DNA from: Variovorax paradoxus NBRC 15149
Lineage (GTDB): Bacteria > Pseudomonadota > Gammaproteobacteria > Burkholderiales > Burkholderiaceae_C
Assembly: GCF_001591365.1 (NCBI RefSeq)
Contig: NZ_BCUT01000001.1
Span: 1,798,001-1,862,000, forward strand
DNA length: 64,000 bases
Direction: 5' to 3'
Shown piece after piece: positions 18,357 through 28,353 of this stretch. The notes under the pieces were generated by a model. The model ran no database searches, was not told where the DNA came from, and saw only the letters and a list, made by a program, of their open reading frames with translations. A program made the translations under genes and the position numbers. Every line of letters begins with the position of its first letter. The stretch's first letter is position 1.

Positions 18357-19355
18357 ATGGCCTTTTCTTCTTCCCGCTCCCTTCGCAATCCCGCACGCCG
18401 CGCACTCCTCGCGCTGGCCCTTCCGCTCGTGGCCGGCACCGCCTTCGCGCAGGCCTGGCCCGCCAAGCCGATCACCTTCGTGGTGCCCTTTCCGCCCGGC
18501 GGCCCGACCGACGTCGCCACGCGCATCGTGGCGCAGAAGATGTCGCAGGGCCTGAAGCAGAACATCCTCATCGACAACCGCAGCGGCGCCTCGGGCACCA
18601 TCGGCGCGGCGGCGGCTGCCAAGGCCGCGCCCGACGGCTACACCTTCGTGATGCTGGCCACGCCCACGCTGCTGGCCGCGCACCTGTACGGCCAGACGCC
18701 CTACGACATCTTCAAGAGCTTCACGCCCGTGGGCACGGTGTACGACCTGCCGATCGTGATGGTGGTGAACCCCAAGGTACTGCCCGGCGTGAACGGCCTG
18801 CAGGACCTGATCGCCAAGGCCAAGGCCGAGGGCGGCAAGCTCAACTACACGACGGCCGGCGCAGGCAGCTTCGGCCACCTGACGACCGAGCAGCTCAAGA
18901 ACATCGGCAAGTTCGAGATGCAGCACGTGCCCTACCGCGGCAGCGCACCGGCCGTGACCGACCTGATCGGCGGGCAGGTGCCCGCGATGTTCTCGGACCT
19001 GGTGGCGGTGATGCCGCACATCCGCTCGGGTACGCTGCGCGCGATCGCGGTCGGCTCGGGCCAGCGCGTGAGCCTGCTGCCCGACGTGAAGACGGTCGCC
19101 GAGCAGGGCTTCCCGGGTTTCGATGCCACGTCCTGGGGCGGCCTGCTGGCACCGGCCGGCACGCCCAAGGACGTGGTCGAGCGCATGAGCGCCGAGCTCA
19201 AGACCGCGCTCGCCGACAAGGAAGTGCAGGACAAGCTCGAGGGCGTCGGCTCCTTCGCGGCCTATCGCACGGCCGAGCAGACCGGCGTGCGCATGCGCCA
19301 GGATTTCGAGCGCTGGGGCAAGGTCATTCGCGACAACAAGATCACGAACCAGTAG
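18357..19355 (+). CDS. Bug/TctC-family periplasmic substrate-binding protein
   Basis: Periplasmic receptor of the tripartite tricarboxylate transporter class, 332 residues. A twin-basic leader (RNPARRALLALALPL) with cleavage after GTAFAQ is followed by the TctC hallmark WPAKPITFVVPFPPGGPTD, then ANPDG-like AAPDGYTFVM and TAGAGSFGHLTTEQL. Bug proteins bind carboxylates, including dicarboxylates and aromatic acids. No tctA/tctB membrane genes occur here, so it must use a shared membrane partner or act in sensing. Placed within the degradation operon, so it probably captures the operon's substrate. Confidence 0.9.
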   Translation: MAFSSSRSLRNPARRALLALALPLVAGTAFAQAWPAKPITFVVPFPPGGPTDVATRIVAQKMSQGLKQNILIDNRSGASGTIGAAAAAKAAPDGYTFVMLATPTLLAAHLYGQTPYDIFKSFTPVGTVYDLPIVMVVNPKVLPGVNGLQDLIAKAKAEGGKLNYTTAGAGSFGHLTTEQLKNIGKFEMQHVPYRGSAPAVTDLIGGQVPAMFSDLVAVMPHIRSGTLRAIAVGSGQRVSLLPDVKTVAEQGFPGFDATSWGGLLAPAGTPKDVVERMSAELKTALADKEVQDKLEGVGSFAAYRTAEQTGVRMRQDFERWGKVIRDNKITNQ

Positions 19356-19407
19356 AACAGCGCTTTGCGCGCGGCCGGCACCACAACAAATATCCAGGAG
19401 ACATGCC

Positions 19408-21351
19408 ATGGCAGACAGCAAGAAGACGAACCCGGCCGGCGTACCCTTTCGCCCGACGCTCCCGGTCCGCAGCCTCGCCGACATCCGCAGGCTCGAGGAG
19501 ACGCCGCTCGAAGAGGCGCTGACGGTCCGCAGCACCTACGAGATCTTCCGCAACGCGGGCGCGGCCTTCGGCGGCAAGACCGCGCTGACCTTCCTGCGCA
19601 CCGGCAACCCGGCCGACGCGCCGATCCGCTGGTCGTACGCCGAACTGCTCGCGCGCATCCACCAGACCGCGAACATGCTGCACGCGCTGGGCGTGGGTCC
19701 GCAGGATGCGGTGGCGGTGCTGCTGCCGGGCTGCCTCGAGTACCACCTCGCGCTCTGGGGCGGCGAGGCGGCGGGCATCGTGCAGCCGCTCAACCCGCTG
19801 CTCACCGACGAGAAGCTGGTGGCGCTGATGACCGCGGGCCGCGCCAAGGTGCTGATCGCCTACGGCTCGGACAGCGAATCGGGCATGTGGTCGAAGGCGA
19901 TGCGCCTGCGCGGCCAGGTGCCCACGCTCACCACGGTGCTGCGCGTGGCACCGCATGACGAAGCACCGGGCGCGGCCGGCGCCTTGCCCGAGGGCGTGGC
20001 CGATTTCGACGTGCTGCGTTCGGCACAGCCGTCCGATCGCCTCGTGAGCGGCCGCGACATTGCGCCCAGCGACATCGCCGCCTACTTCCACACCGGCGGC
20101 ACCACCGGCGCGCCGAAGCTCGCGCGCCACAGCCACGGCGCGCAGGTGTTCACGGCCTGGGCCAGCGTGCAGGTCGCGGGCATGAACGACCAGGGCATCT
20201 CGATCAACGGCTACCCGCTGTTCCACGTGGCGGGCGTGCTACCGGCCTCGCTGGCCTCGCTCTCGGCGGGCATGGAAGTGATCATCCCGACGACCTCGCT
20301 GCTGCGCAACAAGGAGGTGCTCGCCAACTACTGGAAGCTGGTCGAGAAGTACCGGCCGACCTCGCTCTCGGCCGTGCCCACGGTGCTGGCGGCGCTCGCG
20401 AACGTGCCGCTCAACGGCGCCGACATCTCGTCGATCGGCTACTGCCGCACGGGCGCCGCCGTGCTCTCGCCCGAGCTGGCCGCGCGCTTCGAGCGCCTGT
20501 TCGGCCTGCATGTGCACGAGAGCCTGGGCATGACCGAGATGGCCGGCATCTCGACCATCACGCCGCCGGGCGTGGACGGGCCCGCGGGCTGCGTCGGCTT
20601 TGCGCTGCCCCACATGCGGATGCGCATCGTGGCGCTCGACGAGAACGGCAACGCCAGCGACCGCGAGCTGCCGCCCGGCGAGCAGGGCATGGTGCTGTTC
20701 AAGTCGCCCAACCTGTTCTCGGGCTTCGTCGATCCGGCCGACAACGCCAAGGCCTTCACCGCCGACGGCTGGCTCGCGACCGGCGACCTGGGCTGGATCG
20801 ACGGCGACGGCAGGCTCAACCTCAGCGGCCGCTCGAAGGACCTGATCATCCGCAGCGGCCACAACATCGACCCCAAGGTGATCGAGGACGCGCTGGGTGC
20901 GCATCCCGCGGTGCAGCTGTGCGCGGCCGTGGGTGCGCCCGATGCCTATGCGGGCGAGCTGCCGGTGGTCTTTGCCACGCTGGTGCCGGGCGCCTCGGCC
21001 AGCGAGGAGGAGCTGCTGGCCTTCACCGCCGCGCGCGTCGACGAGGCGCCCGCCAAGCCCCGCTCGGTGAGCATCATCGAGCACATGCCGATGACCAACG
21101 TCGGCAAGATCTACAAGCCCGAGCTTCGCGCCATGGCCGCGAGCCGCGTGGTGGCGGCCACGGTGGCGCAGGTGTGCGGGGAGCTTGGCGCGCCGCCGGC
21201 CGCCTGGCCGCGCGTGCGCAGCGAGGGCGAAAGCCTGGTGCAGGTGCGCATCGATGCCGCGGCCGCGGGCGCGCTCGCGGCGCCGCTGCAGGCTCGGATC
21301 CGCACGGCGCTCGAGGCGCTTCCCTTCAAGACGCAGGTGCTGGCCGAATAG
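19408..21351 (+). CDS. Acyl-CoA synthetase (AMP-forming ligase)
   Basis: ATP-dependent activation of a carboxylic acid to its CoA thioester, 647 residues. AGGAG (19396-19400) precedes ATG 19408. ATP P-loop-like motif HTGGTTGAPKLARHSH is near residue 230, ESLGMTEMAG near 372, DGWLATGDLGWIDGDGRLNL near 450, and the adenylation lysine is in NVGKIYKPELR near 568. About 65 extra C-terminal residues follow, longer than most short/medium-chain ligases. It would prime the substrate for the dehydrogenase, hydratase and thiolase genes upstream, like PimA. Confidence 0.9.
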   Translation: MADSKKTNPAGVPFRPTLPVRSLADIRRLEETPLEEALTVRSTYEIFRNAGAAFGGKTALTFLRTGNPADAPIRWSYAELLARIHQTANMLHALGVGPQDAVAVLLPGCLEYHLALWGGEAAGIVQPLNPLLTDEKLVALMTAGRAKVLIAYGSDSESGMWSKAMRLRGQVPTLTTVLRVAPHDEAPGAAGALPEGVADFDVLRSAQPSDRLVSGRDIAPSDIAAYFHTGGTTGAPKLARHSHGAQVFTAWASVQVAGMNDQGISINGYPLFHVAGVLPASLASLSAGMEVIIPTTSLLRNKEVLANYWKLVEKYRPTSLSAVPTVLAALANVPLNGADISSIGYCRTGAAVLSPELAARFERLFGLHVHESLGMTEMAGISTITPPGVDGPAGCVGFALPHMRMRIVALDENGNASDRELPPGEQGMVLFKSPNLFSGFVDPADNAKAFTADGWLATGDLGWIDGDGRLNLSGRSKDLIIRSGHNIDPKVIEDALGAHPAVQLCAAVGAPDAYAGELPVVFATLVPGASASEEELLAFTAARVDEAPAKPRSVSIIEHMPMTNVGKIYKPELRAMAASRVVAATVAQVCGELGAPPAAWPRVRSEGESLVQVRIDAAAAGALAAPLQARIRTALEALPFKTQVLAE

Positions 21352-21409
21352 CCACCGCGTGCCGGTTTCTTTTTTCGACAGACAACAACGACCGCCGGAG
21401 ACATCGGAC

Positions 21410-22429
21410 ATGAGCGCAACCTTCACCACCACCAACACCGCGCACGGCATCACCCGCCGCGCCCTGCACTGCGGCATTGCTTCGCTCGCGCTCGCGGCCA
21501 CCACCCCGGCCGCCTGGGCGCAGGCCTATCCGGGCAAGCCGATCCGCATGGTGGTGCCCTTTGCCGCGGGCGGCGCCACCGACGTGCTGGCCCGCGTGGT
21601 CGGCGAGAAGATGGCGGCGGGCCTGGGCCAGCCCGTGATCATCGACAACAAGCCCGGCGCTGCCGGCATCATCGGCACCGATGCGGTGGCCAAGGCGCCG
21701 CCCGACGGCTACACCCTGGTGCTGGCGCTGAGCAATTCGCTGCTGACCAACCAGTTCCTCTACCAGAAGCTGCCCTACGACACGCAGCGCGACCTCACGC
21801 TGGTCTACCAGATCGCCACCGCGCCGCTGGTGCTGGTGGTGCACCCCAGCGTGCCGGTGAAGAGCGGGCCCGAGCTCTTGAAGTACGTGGCCGCCAACAA
21901 GGGCAAGGTGGCCTACGGCTCGTACGGCGTGGGCGCCTACCCGCACCTGGCCGGCGCACACATGAGCCTCACGCAGAAGGCCGAGATGAACCACGTCGCC
22001 TACAAGGGCGAGGCGCCGATGCTGCAGGACCTGATCGGCGGCCAGATCCAGATGGCCTTTGCGAGCGCGCTGGTGGCCAAGCCGCACATCGAGGCCGGCA
22101 AGCTCCGGGCCATCGGCGTGAGCGGCGAGCGCCGCATGGCCACGCTGCCCAACGTGCCCACCTTGGCCGAGCAGGGCCTGGACGACGAGGCCTACCGCGT
22201 GGCCGGCTGGCTCGCGATTGCCATGCCGGCCGGCACGCCCAAGCCGATCGTGCAGCGCATTGCCGAAGAGGTGGGCAAGGCCACGCGCCAGCCCGACGTG
22301 CAGGCACGCGTGGCGGCAATGGGCTTCGACCTGAAGGAGAGCTCACCCGAGGCCTTTGCCGCCGTCTACAAGAAGGAAAGCCCGGTCTGGGAGCGCCTGA
22401 TCAAGGATTCGGGCGCCAAGCTCGAGTAG
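21410..22429 (+). CDS. Bug/TctC-family periplasmic substrate-binding protein
   Basis: Second Bug protein of the operon, 339 residues. The leader has a twin-Arg (HGITRRALHCGIASLAL) and ends AAWAQ. The mature part begins YPGKPIRMVVPFAAGGATD, with PPDGYTLVLALSN and IDNKPGAAG. It differs clearly from the copy at 18357, so it is a paralogue with possibly different ligand range rather than a recent duplication. Last gene of the rightward dicarboxylate operon; 114 bp follow before the TRAP genes. Confidence 0.9.
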   Translation: MSATFTTTNTAHGITRRALHCGIASLALAATTPAAWAQAYPGKPIRMVVPFAAGGATDVLARVVGEKMAAGLGQPVIIDNKPGAAGIIGTDAVAKAPPDGYTLVLALSNSLLTNQFLYQKLPYDTQRDLTLVYQIATAPLVLVVHPSVPVKSGPELLKYVAANKGKVAYGSYGVGAYPHLAGAHMSLTQKAEMNHVAYKGEAPMLQDLIGGQIQMAFASALVAKPHIEAGKLRAIGVSGERRMATLPNVPTLAEQGLDDEAYRVAGWLAIAMPAGTPKPIVQRIAEEVGKATRQPDVQARVAAMGFDLKESSPEAFAAVYKKESPVWERLIKDSGAKLE

Positions 22430-22501
22430 CCCGCTTCGAGAGAGCCGGGAGGGGCGTGCAACGGGGCCGCAGCTTAGGAAAACCCCGATGAACGGATGGA
22501 C

Positions 22502-22520
22502 ATGGATCGTTACCATCCAT
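22502..22520. promoter_or_regulatory. Candidate operator upstream of TRAP genes
   Basis: ATGGAT and ATCCAT flank a 7-nt spacer, forming a perfect inverted repeat 23 bp before the start of the TRAP small-permease gene. GGATGG/CCATCC at 22494-22518 extends the symmetry. Short spaced palindromes of this kind are typical of GntR/FCD regulators of TRAP operons, but no such regulator gene is in the window, so the assignment is a guess. Confidence 0.35.
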
Positions 22521-22543
22521 AGCTGCTTTCCCCCTCCCTCTCG

Positions 22544-23128
22544 ATGACCACTCCCAACGAGTCCGGCCCCTTGCTGGACGCCGCCAGCCCCCTTCCCCCA
22601 GACATCGAAGCCGCCGACGAGCCCACCCGGGTGCCGCTCGCCATCGAAGACTGGCTCACCGTCATCATCATGGGCGCGCTGGCGCTCATCACCTTTGCCA
22701 ACGTGCTGGTGCGCTACTTCACCGACTCTTCGTTCGCGTGGACCGAAGAGTTCTCGGTCTTCCTGATGATCATGCTGGCGCTGGTGGCTGGCTCGGCCGC
22801 GGTGGCGCGCGACCGCCACATCCGCATCGAATATTTTTCCGAAAGCGGCTCCATGGCGCGGCGCAAGCGGCTCGCGCAGTTCGGCGCGCTCATGATCGCC
22901 ATCCTGTTCACGCTGATCGGCGCGCTCAGCATCCGCATGGTGTGGGACGACTACCGCTTCGACGAGACCACGCCGGGCATCGGCCTGCCGGCGTGGTGGT
23001 ATTCGGTCTGGCTGCCGATCGTGTCGTTTGCCATCGCGCTGCGCGCGGTGGGCCTCATGATCCGCCGCGGCCGCAAGGCATACCGCAGCGACACGAAGAG
23101 CTCCGGCGGCAAGGGCGACGCATCGTGA
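22544..23128 (+). CDS. TRAP transporter small permease (DctQ family)
   Basis: Small membrane subunit of a sodium-coupled TRAP carboxylate transporter, 194 residues. After a 35-residue acidic, Pro-rich cytoplasmic stretch come four hydrophobic segments (about 40-60, 75-92, 115-135, 150-172). The DctQ motif FAWTEEFSVFLMIMLAL sits in the second. It starts at ATG 22544 and its stop overlaps the GTG start of the large permease (GTGA), so translation is coupled. Confidence 0.88.
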   Translation: MTTPNESGPLLDAASPLPPDIEAADEPTRVPLAIEDWLTVIIMGALALITFANVLVRYFTDSSFAWTEEFSVFLMIMLALVAGSAAVARDRHIRIEYFSESGSMARRKRLAQFGALMIAILFTLIGALSIRMVWDDYRFDETTPGIGLPAWWYSVWLPIVSFAIALRAVGLMIRRGRKAYRSDTKSSGGKGDAS

Positions 23129-24423
23129 TCCCCACCCTGCTCTTCGTCGCCTTCGTCGCGATGATGCTGGCGGGCGTGCCCATCGGCGCCGCGCTGGGCC
23201 TGGCCGGCGCCGCCTGCATCGCGCTGGCCAACAGCGACGCCCAGTGGTTCGGCCTGCTGGCCGTGCCGCAGAACTTCTATGCCGGCCTCGGCAAGTACCC
23301 GCTGCTGGCCATCCCGATGTTCGTGCTGGTGGGCTCCATCTTCGACCGCTCGGGCGTGGCGCTGCGGCTCGTGAACTTTGCGGTGGCCATCGTCGGGCGC
23401 GGGCCCGGCATGCTGCCGCTGGTGGCGATTGCGGTGGCGATGTTCCTCGGCGGCATCTCGGGCTCGGGCCCGGCCAATGCCGCCGCCGTGGGCGCGGTGA
23501 TGATCGCGGCCATGTCGCGCGCGGGCTACCCGGCCGCCTTCTCGGCCAGCGTGGTGGGCGCCGCAGCGGCCACCGACATCCTGATTCCGCCCTCGGTCGC
23601 GTTCATCGTCTACTCGGTGCTGGTGCCCGGCGCCTCGGTGCCGGCGCTCTTTGCAGCCGGCATGATCCCGGGCGTGATGGCCGGCCTGGCGCTGATGATC
23701 CCGGCCGTGCTGCTGGCCCGCCAGCACAAGATGGGCGCGCTCGAAGCGACGCTGCCGCGCCCGCCGTTCTGGAAGAGCCTGCGCGAAGCGATCTGGGGCC
23801 TGGCGGCGCCGGTGCTCATCCTGGGCGGCATGCGCGCGGGCTGGTTCACGCCCACCGAGGCCGCGGTGGTGGCGGTGTTCTACGGCCTGTTCGTGGGCAT
23901 GTGCGTGCACCGGACCATCAAGGTGCGCGACCTGTTCGTCATCCTGCGCGAATCGGGCGAGCTCTCGGCCGTGATTTTGCTGGTGGTGTCGCTCGCGGGC
24001 ATCTTCGCGTACTCGCTTTCCACGCTGGGCATCATCGACCCGGTGACGCGCGCCATCGTGAATTCGGGCCTCGGCGAATACGGCATCCTGGCGCTCCTGA
24101 TCCTGCTGCTCATCACGGTGGGCATGTTCCTGGACGGTGTGTCGATCTTCCTGATCTTCGTGCCGCTGCTGCTGCCGATCGTGCAGTACTACAAATGGGA
24201 TCCGGTGTGGTTCGGCGTGATCCTCACGCTCAAGGTCGCATTGGGCCAGTTCACGCCGCCGCTTGCGGTCAACCTGATGGTGTCCTGCCGCATCGCGAAG
24301 GTTCGCATGGAAGAAACCGTGCGCTGGGTCGGCTGGATGCTGTTCTCGATGTTCGTGGTGATGGTGCTGGTGATCGTGTTTCCGGAACTTGCGCTCTGGT
24401 TGCCGCGCAAGCTGGGGTATTGA
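23125..24423 (+). CDS. TRAP transporter large permease (DctM family)
   Basis: Main translocating subunit, 432 residues, starting at GTG 23125 inside the dctQ stop. Twelve or so hydrophobic segments are visible. The DctM signatures are FLGGISGSGPANAAAVGAVM near residue 110, ATDILIPPSVAFIVYSVL near residue 155 and GQFTPPLAVNLMVSCRIAKV near residue 377. It is followed by a 375-bp gap holding the 260-bp repeat before the binding-protein gene, so the receptor may be expressed at a different level from the permeases. Confidence 0.92.
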   Translation: MIPTLLFVAFVAMMLAGVPIGAALGLAGAACIALANSDAQWFGLLAVPQNFYAGLGKYPLLAIPMFVLVGSIFDRSGVALRLVNFAVAIVGRGPGMLPLVAIAVAMFLGGISGSGPANAAAVGAVMIAAMSRAGYPAAFSASVVGAAAATDILIPPSVAFIVYSVLVPGASVPALFAAGMIPGVMAGLALMIPAVLLARQHKMGALEATLPRPPFWKSLREAIWGLAAPVLILGGMRAGWFTPTEAAVVAVFYGLFVGMCVHRTIKVRDLFVILRESGELSAVILLVVSLAGIFAYSLSTLGIIDPVTRAIVNSGLGEYGILALLILLLITVGMFLDGVSIFLIFVPLLLPIVQYYKWDPVWFGVILTLKVALGQFTPPLAVNLMVSCRIAKVRMEETVRWVGWMLFSMFVVMVLVIVFPELALWLPRKLGY

Positions 24424-24470
24424 AGTGCGGCGCTGCTTTTCCTTGCGCCGCGTTGTGTTCAAGGCTTGCT

Positions 24471-24730
24471 GTTCAGGGCGCGCTCCCGCCGACGGGGTAC
24501 CTTGCTCCGCGAATGTCCTCCGGCCTGCGGCCTCCCCCTTGATTTCGCTGCGCAAGGCACCCCATCAGCGGGAGCGTTATGCGGAGCGGTGGTTGATCAG
24601 CGATGCACAACGAGCGTGCCCTCGTGCACAGAGCATCGGGTGCTCCCCGCAGCGAAATCAAGGAGGAGGCCGCAGGCCGGGGGACATTCGCGGAGGGGAG
24701 TACCCGGTGATCTGTGCACACGCCCCGAAC
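24471..24730 (+). repeat. 260-bp interspersed inverted-repeat element, copy B
   Basis: Occupies the 375-bp gap 24424-24798 between dctM and the TRAP binding-protein gene; the rest of the gap shows no gene. Termini are GTTCAGGGCGCG (24471) and CACGCCCCGAAC (ending 24730), the same 12-bp inverted repeats as copy A and the same length to the base. Both internal hairpins and the shared roughly 40-bp core are intact. It starts about 47 bp after the upstream stop and ends about 68 bp before the next ATG. No target-site duplication is evident. Confidence 0.93.
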
Positions 24731-24798
24731 AGCATCGCCCCGAACGCTCCCAAAAACATCCATCGCTTAGTTGTGTTCAGAAAACAAGGAGACCTCTC

Positions 24799-25836
24799 AT
24801 GAAATTCCGCCGCACCCTGCTCGGCCTTGCCGCCGCAGCAACCGCCCTGTGCATGTTCTCGACCGGCGCCATGGCGCAGGCCGCCTACAAGCCCGAGTAC
24901 AAGATGTCCCTGGTGCTCGGCCCGCCCACCCCCTGGGGCCAGGCCGGAAAGATCTGGGCCGACCTCGTCAAGGAGCGCACCCAGGGCCGCATCAACATCA
25001 AGCTGTACCCCGGCGTGTCCCTCATCCAGGGCGACCAGACCCGCGAATTCAGCGCGCTGCGCCAGGGCGTGATCGACATGGCCGTCGGCTCGACCATCAA
25101 CTGGTCGCCGCAGGTCAAGCAGCTCAACCTTTTTTCCATGCCCTTCCTGATGCCCGACTACGCGGCCATCGACGCCCTCACCCAGGGCGAGGTCGGCAAG
25201 GACATGTTCAAGACCCTCGACAAGGCCGGTGTCGTGCCGCTCGCCTGGGGCGAGAACGGCTACCGCGAGATCACCAACTCGAAGAAGCCGATCAAGTCGC
25301 CTGCCGACCTCAAGGGCATGAAGATCCGCGTCGTCGGCTCGCCGATCTACTCCGACATGTTCACCGCGCTCGGCGCCAATCCCACGCAGATGAGTTGGGC
25401 CGACGCGCAGCCCGCGCTCGCCAGCGGCGCCGTCGACGGCCAGGAGAACCCGCTCTTCCTGTTCACCGTGCTCAAGATGCACACCGTGGGCCAGAAGTTC
25501 GTGACCACCTGGGGCTACGTGGCCGACCCGCTGGTGTTCGTGGTCAACAAGGAAATCTGGGCCTCGTGGACGCCGGCCGACCAGGCCATCGTGCGCCAGG
25601 CCGCCGTCGATGCCGGCAAGCAGGAAATCGCGCTCGCGCGCAAGGGCCTGGTGGAAGCCGACAAGCCGGTGCTCAAGGACATTGCCGCCATGGGCGTCAC
25701 CGTGACCCAGCTCACGCCCGACGAGCGCGAAGCCTTCGTGAAGGCCACGCGGCCGGTGTACGACAAGTGGAAGTCGACCGTGGGCGCGGACCTCGTGGCC
25801 AAGGCCGAGAAGGCGATCGCGGCGCGCCAGAAGTAA
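24799..25836 (+). CDS. TRAP transporter substrate-binding protein (DctP family)
   Basis: Periplasmic receptor for the TRAP permeases at 22544-24423, 345 residues. AAGGAG (24786-24791) precedes ATG 24799. Signal peptide MKFRRTLLGLAAAATALCMF... ends near GAMAQA. The DctP pattern is clear: LVKERTQGRINIKLYPGVSL, LKGMKIRVVGSPIYSDMFTA with the ligand-carboxylate arginine in KIRV near residue 175, and GAVDGQENPL. Lies downstream of copy B of the repeat. The ligand is probably a C4-dicarboxylate or related organic acid. Confidence 0.92.
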   Translation: MKFRRTLLGLAAAATALCMFSTGAMAQAAYKPEYKMSLVLGPPTPWGQAGKIWADLVKERTQGRINIKLYPGVSLIQGDQTREFSALRQGVIDMAVGSTINWSPQVKQLNLFSMPFLMPDYAAIDALTQGEVGKDMFKTLDKAGVVPLAWGENGYREITNSKKPIKSPADLKGMKIRVVGSPIYSDMFTALGANPTQMSWADAQPALASGAVDGQENPLFLFTVLKMHTVGQKFVTTWGYVADPLVFVVNKEIWASWTPADQAIVRQAAVDAGKQEIALARKGLVEADKPVLKDIAAMGVTVTQLTPDEREAFVKATRPVYDKWKSTVGADLVAKAEKAIAARQK

Positions 25837-25882
25837 AGCTCGCGTTCCTGCAGATCGGGGTGGAGGCCGCGACAATGCGGCC

Positions 25883-26824
25883 ATGCACCACACCCTGATC
25901 ATCGACACGGACCCCGGCGCGGACGACGTGATCGCGCTGCTGTTCGCCCTGGCGGCACCCGAATCGCTCGCGGTCCAGGCGCTGACCACGGTGGCCGGCA
26001 ACGTGCCGCTGGCCAAGACCTCGCGCAATGCGCGCCTCGCCTGCGAATGGGCCGGGCGGCCCGGCATTCCGGTGTACGCGGGCGCCGAACGGCCGCTGCT
26101 GCGCACGCCGATCTACGCGGCCAACATCCATGGCCGCGAAGGCATCACCGGCGTGAAGGTGCACGAGCCCGCCGCGCCGCTGGCTGAAGGCCATGCGGTC
26201 GACTACCTGGTCCGCACGCTGCGCGCCGCGCCTGAAAAAAGCATCACGCTCGCAATGCTCGGCCCGCAGACCAACCTGGCGCTCGCGCTCGAGCAGGCGC
26301 CCGACATCGTGCGCGGCCTGCGCGAACTGGTGCTCATGGCCGGCGCGCACTTCAATGGCGGCAACATCACGCCCACGGCGGAGTTCAACGTGTTCGCGGA
26401 TCCGCATGCGGCCGAGGCCGTGCTGAAGTGCGGCGTGCCGATCACCATGCTGCCGCTCGACGTGACGCACAAGATCCTCACGAGCGACGAGCGCATCGCG
26501 CGGCTGCGCGGCCTGGGCAACCGGGCCGGCGCGATCGTCGCCGACATCCTCGACGCCTATGCGCCGCAGGAGATGCAGCACTACGGCATGCCCGGCGGGC
26601 CGGTGCATGACGCGACCGTCACGGCCTATCTGCTGCGGCCCTCGCTCTTCCGGGGCAGGCGCATCCACGTCGAGGTCGACAGCCGCGAAGGCATGGGCTT
26701 CGGCCAGACCGCGGCCGACTGGCACGGCAGCCTGCACCGCCCACCCAACGTGAACTGGATCGTCGATGGCGATGCGCAGGGCTTCTTCGACCTGCTGACG
26801 GAGCACATCGCGCGGCTGCCGTAG
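25883..26824 (+). CDS. Nucleoside hydrolase (inosine-uridine preferring family)
   Basis: Cleaves the N-glycosidic bond of nucleosides to base and ribose, 313 residues. The calcium-binding motif DTDPGADDVIALL is at residues 8-20. MLGPQTNLALAL, the NVFADPHAA stretch and the catalytic-type histidine in GGPVHDATVTAYLL complete the family signature. No signal peptide, so cytoplasmic. It starts 46 nt after the TRAP binding-protein gene and ends at a bidirectional terminator. Its placement with the TRAP genes could mean the transporter carries a nucleoside-like solute, but this is inference. Confidence 0.9.
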   Translation: MHHTLIIDTDPGADDVIALLFALAAPESLAVQALTTVAGNVPLAKTSRNARLACEWAGRPGIPVYAGAERPLLRTPIYAANIHGREGITGVKVHEPAAPLAEGHAVDYLVRTLRAAPEKSITLAMLGPQTNLALALEQAPDIVRGLRELVLMAGAHFNGGNITPTAEFNVFADPHAAEAVLKCGVPITMLPLDVTHKILTSDERIARLRGLGNRAGAIVADILDAYAPQEMQHYGMPGGPVHDATVTAYLLRPSLFRGRRIHVEVDSREGMGFGQTAADWHGSLHRPPNVNWIVDGDAQGFFDLLTEHIARLP

Positions 26825-26839
26825 GCTCCGGGCAAATAA

Positions 26840-26869
26840 AAAAGCCACGCTGCGAACAGCGTGGCTTTT
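26840..26869. terminator. Bidirectional intrinsic terminator
   Basis: A 13-bp perfect stem (AAAAGCCACGCTG with CAGCGTGGCTTTT) around a CGAA tetraloop, with A-runs on the left and T-runs on the right. It sits between the convergent nucleoside hydrolase and gltL genes, and can end transcription in both directions. Confidence 0.92.
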
Positions 26870-26887
26870 GGTGCCGCAGCGAATCGA

Positions 26888-27637
<750 letters not shown>

Positions 27638-27662
27638 TTCTTTCTCCGGTTCAGCCACTCGG

Positions 27663-28352
27663 CTAGCGAATGATGGCGATCTTCTTGTGGAGGCGCTTGA
27701 CGAGCCACGACAAGGCATAGCACATGATGAAGTAAACCACGGCCGCGAGCAGGTAGGCCTCGATCGGGCGGCCGAAGTTCTTGCCCGCGGTCTCGAAGCC
27801 CTTGAGCATGTCGTAGGCGCCGATGGCGTAGACCAGCGAGGTGTCCTGGAACAGGATGATGGTCTGCGTGAGCAGCACCGGCAGCATGTTGCGGAAGGCC
27901 TGCGGCAGCACCACGAGGCGCATGTTCTGGCCGTAGGTCATGCCGACCGCCTGGCCCGCATTCACCTGGCCGCGCGGAATCGACTGGATGCCCGCGCGCA
28001 TGATCTCGCTGAAGTAGGCCGCCTCGAACGCGATGAAGGTGATCACGGCCGAGATTTCCGAGCGGTAGTTCGAGCCGATGGAGCCGAAGGCCGCGTAGAA
28101 CGAGGCCGGCACCAAGAGGAAGAACCACAGGATCACCATCACCAGCGGAATGCTGCGCATGCCGTTGACGTAGATGGCGGCCGGCGCGTCGAGCCACTTC
28201 TTGCCCGACAGCCGCATCAGCGCCAGCACGGTGCCGAAGAGCACGCCGCCAATGGTGGCGACGATCGTCAGCATGATGCTGAAATAGAAGCCCTTGACGA
28301 CGAAGTTGCTGATGACGTCCCAGTTGTAGAACGACAGGTCGAGATTCATCAT
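27663..28352 (-). CDS. gltK: Glutamate/aspartate ABC transporter permease
   Basis: Inner-membrane subunit, 229 residues with about five hydrophobic helices. The EAA-type loop is near residues 125-150 ([19 protein letters not shown]), as in HisM/GltK proteins. It starts at ATG 28352 (or 28349, two Met in tandem), one base after the gltJ stop, so translation is coupled. Forms the channel with GltJ. Confidence 0.92.
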   Translation of the reverse strand: MMNLDLSFYNWDVISNFVVKGFYFSIMLTIVATIGGVLFGTVLALMRLSGKKWLDAPAAIYVNGMRSIPLVMVILWFFLLVPASFYAAFGSIGSNYRSEISAVITFIAFEAAYFSEIMRAGIQSIPRGQVNAGQAVGMTYGQNMRLVVLPQAFRNMLPVLLTQTIILFQDTSLVYAIGAYDMLKGFETAGKNFGRPIEAYLLAAVVYFIMCYALSWLVKRLHKKIAIIR

Positions 28353-28353
28353 G

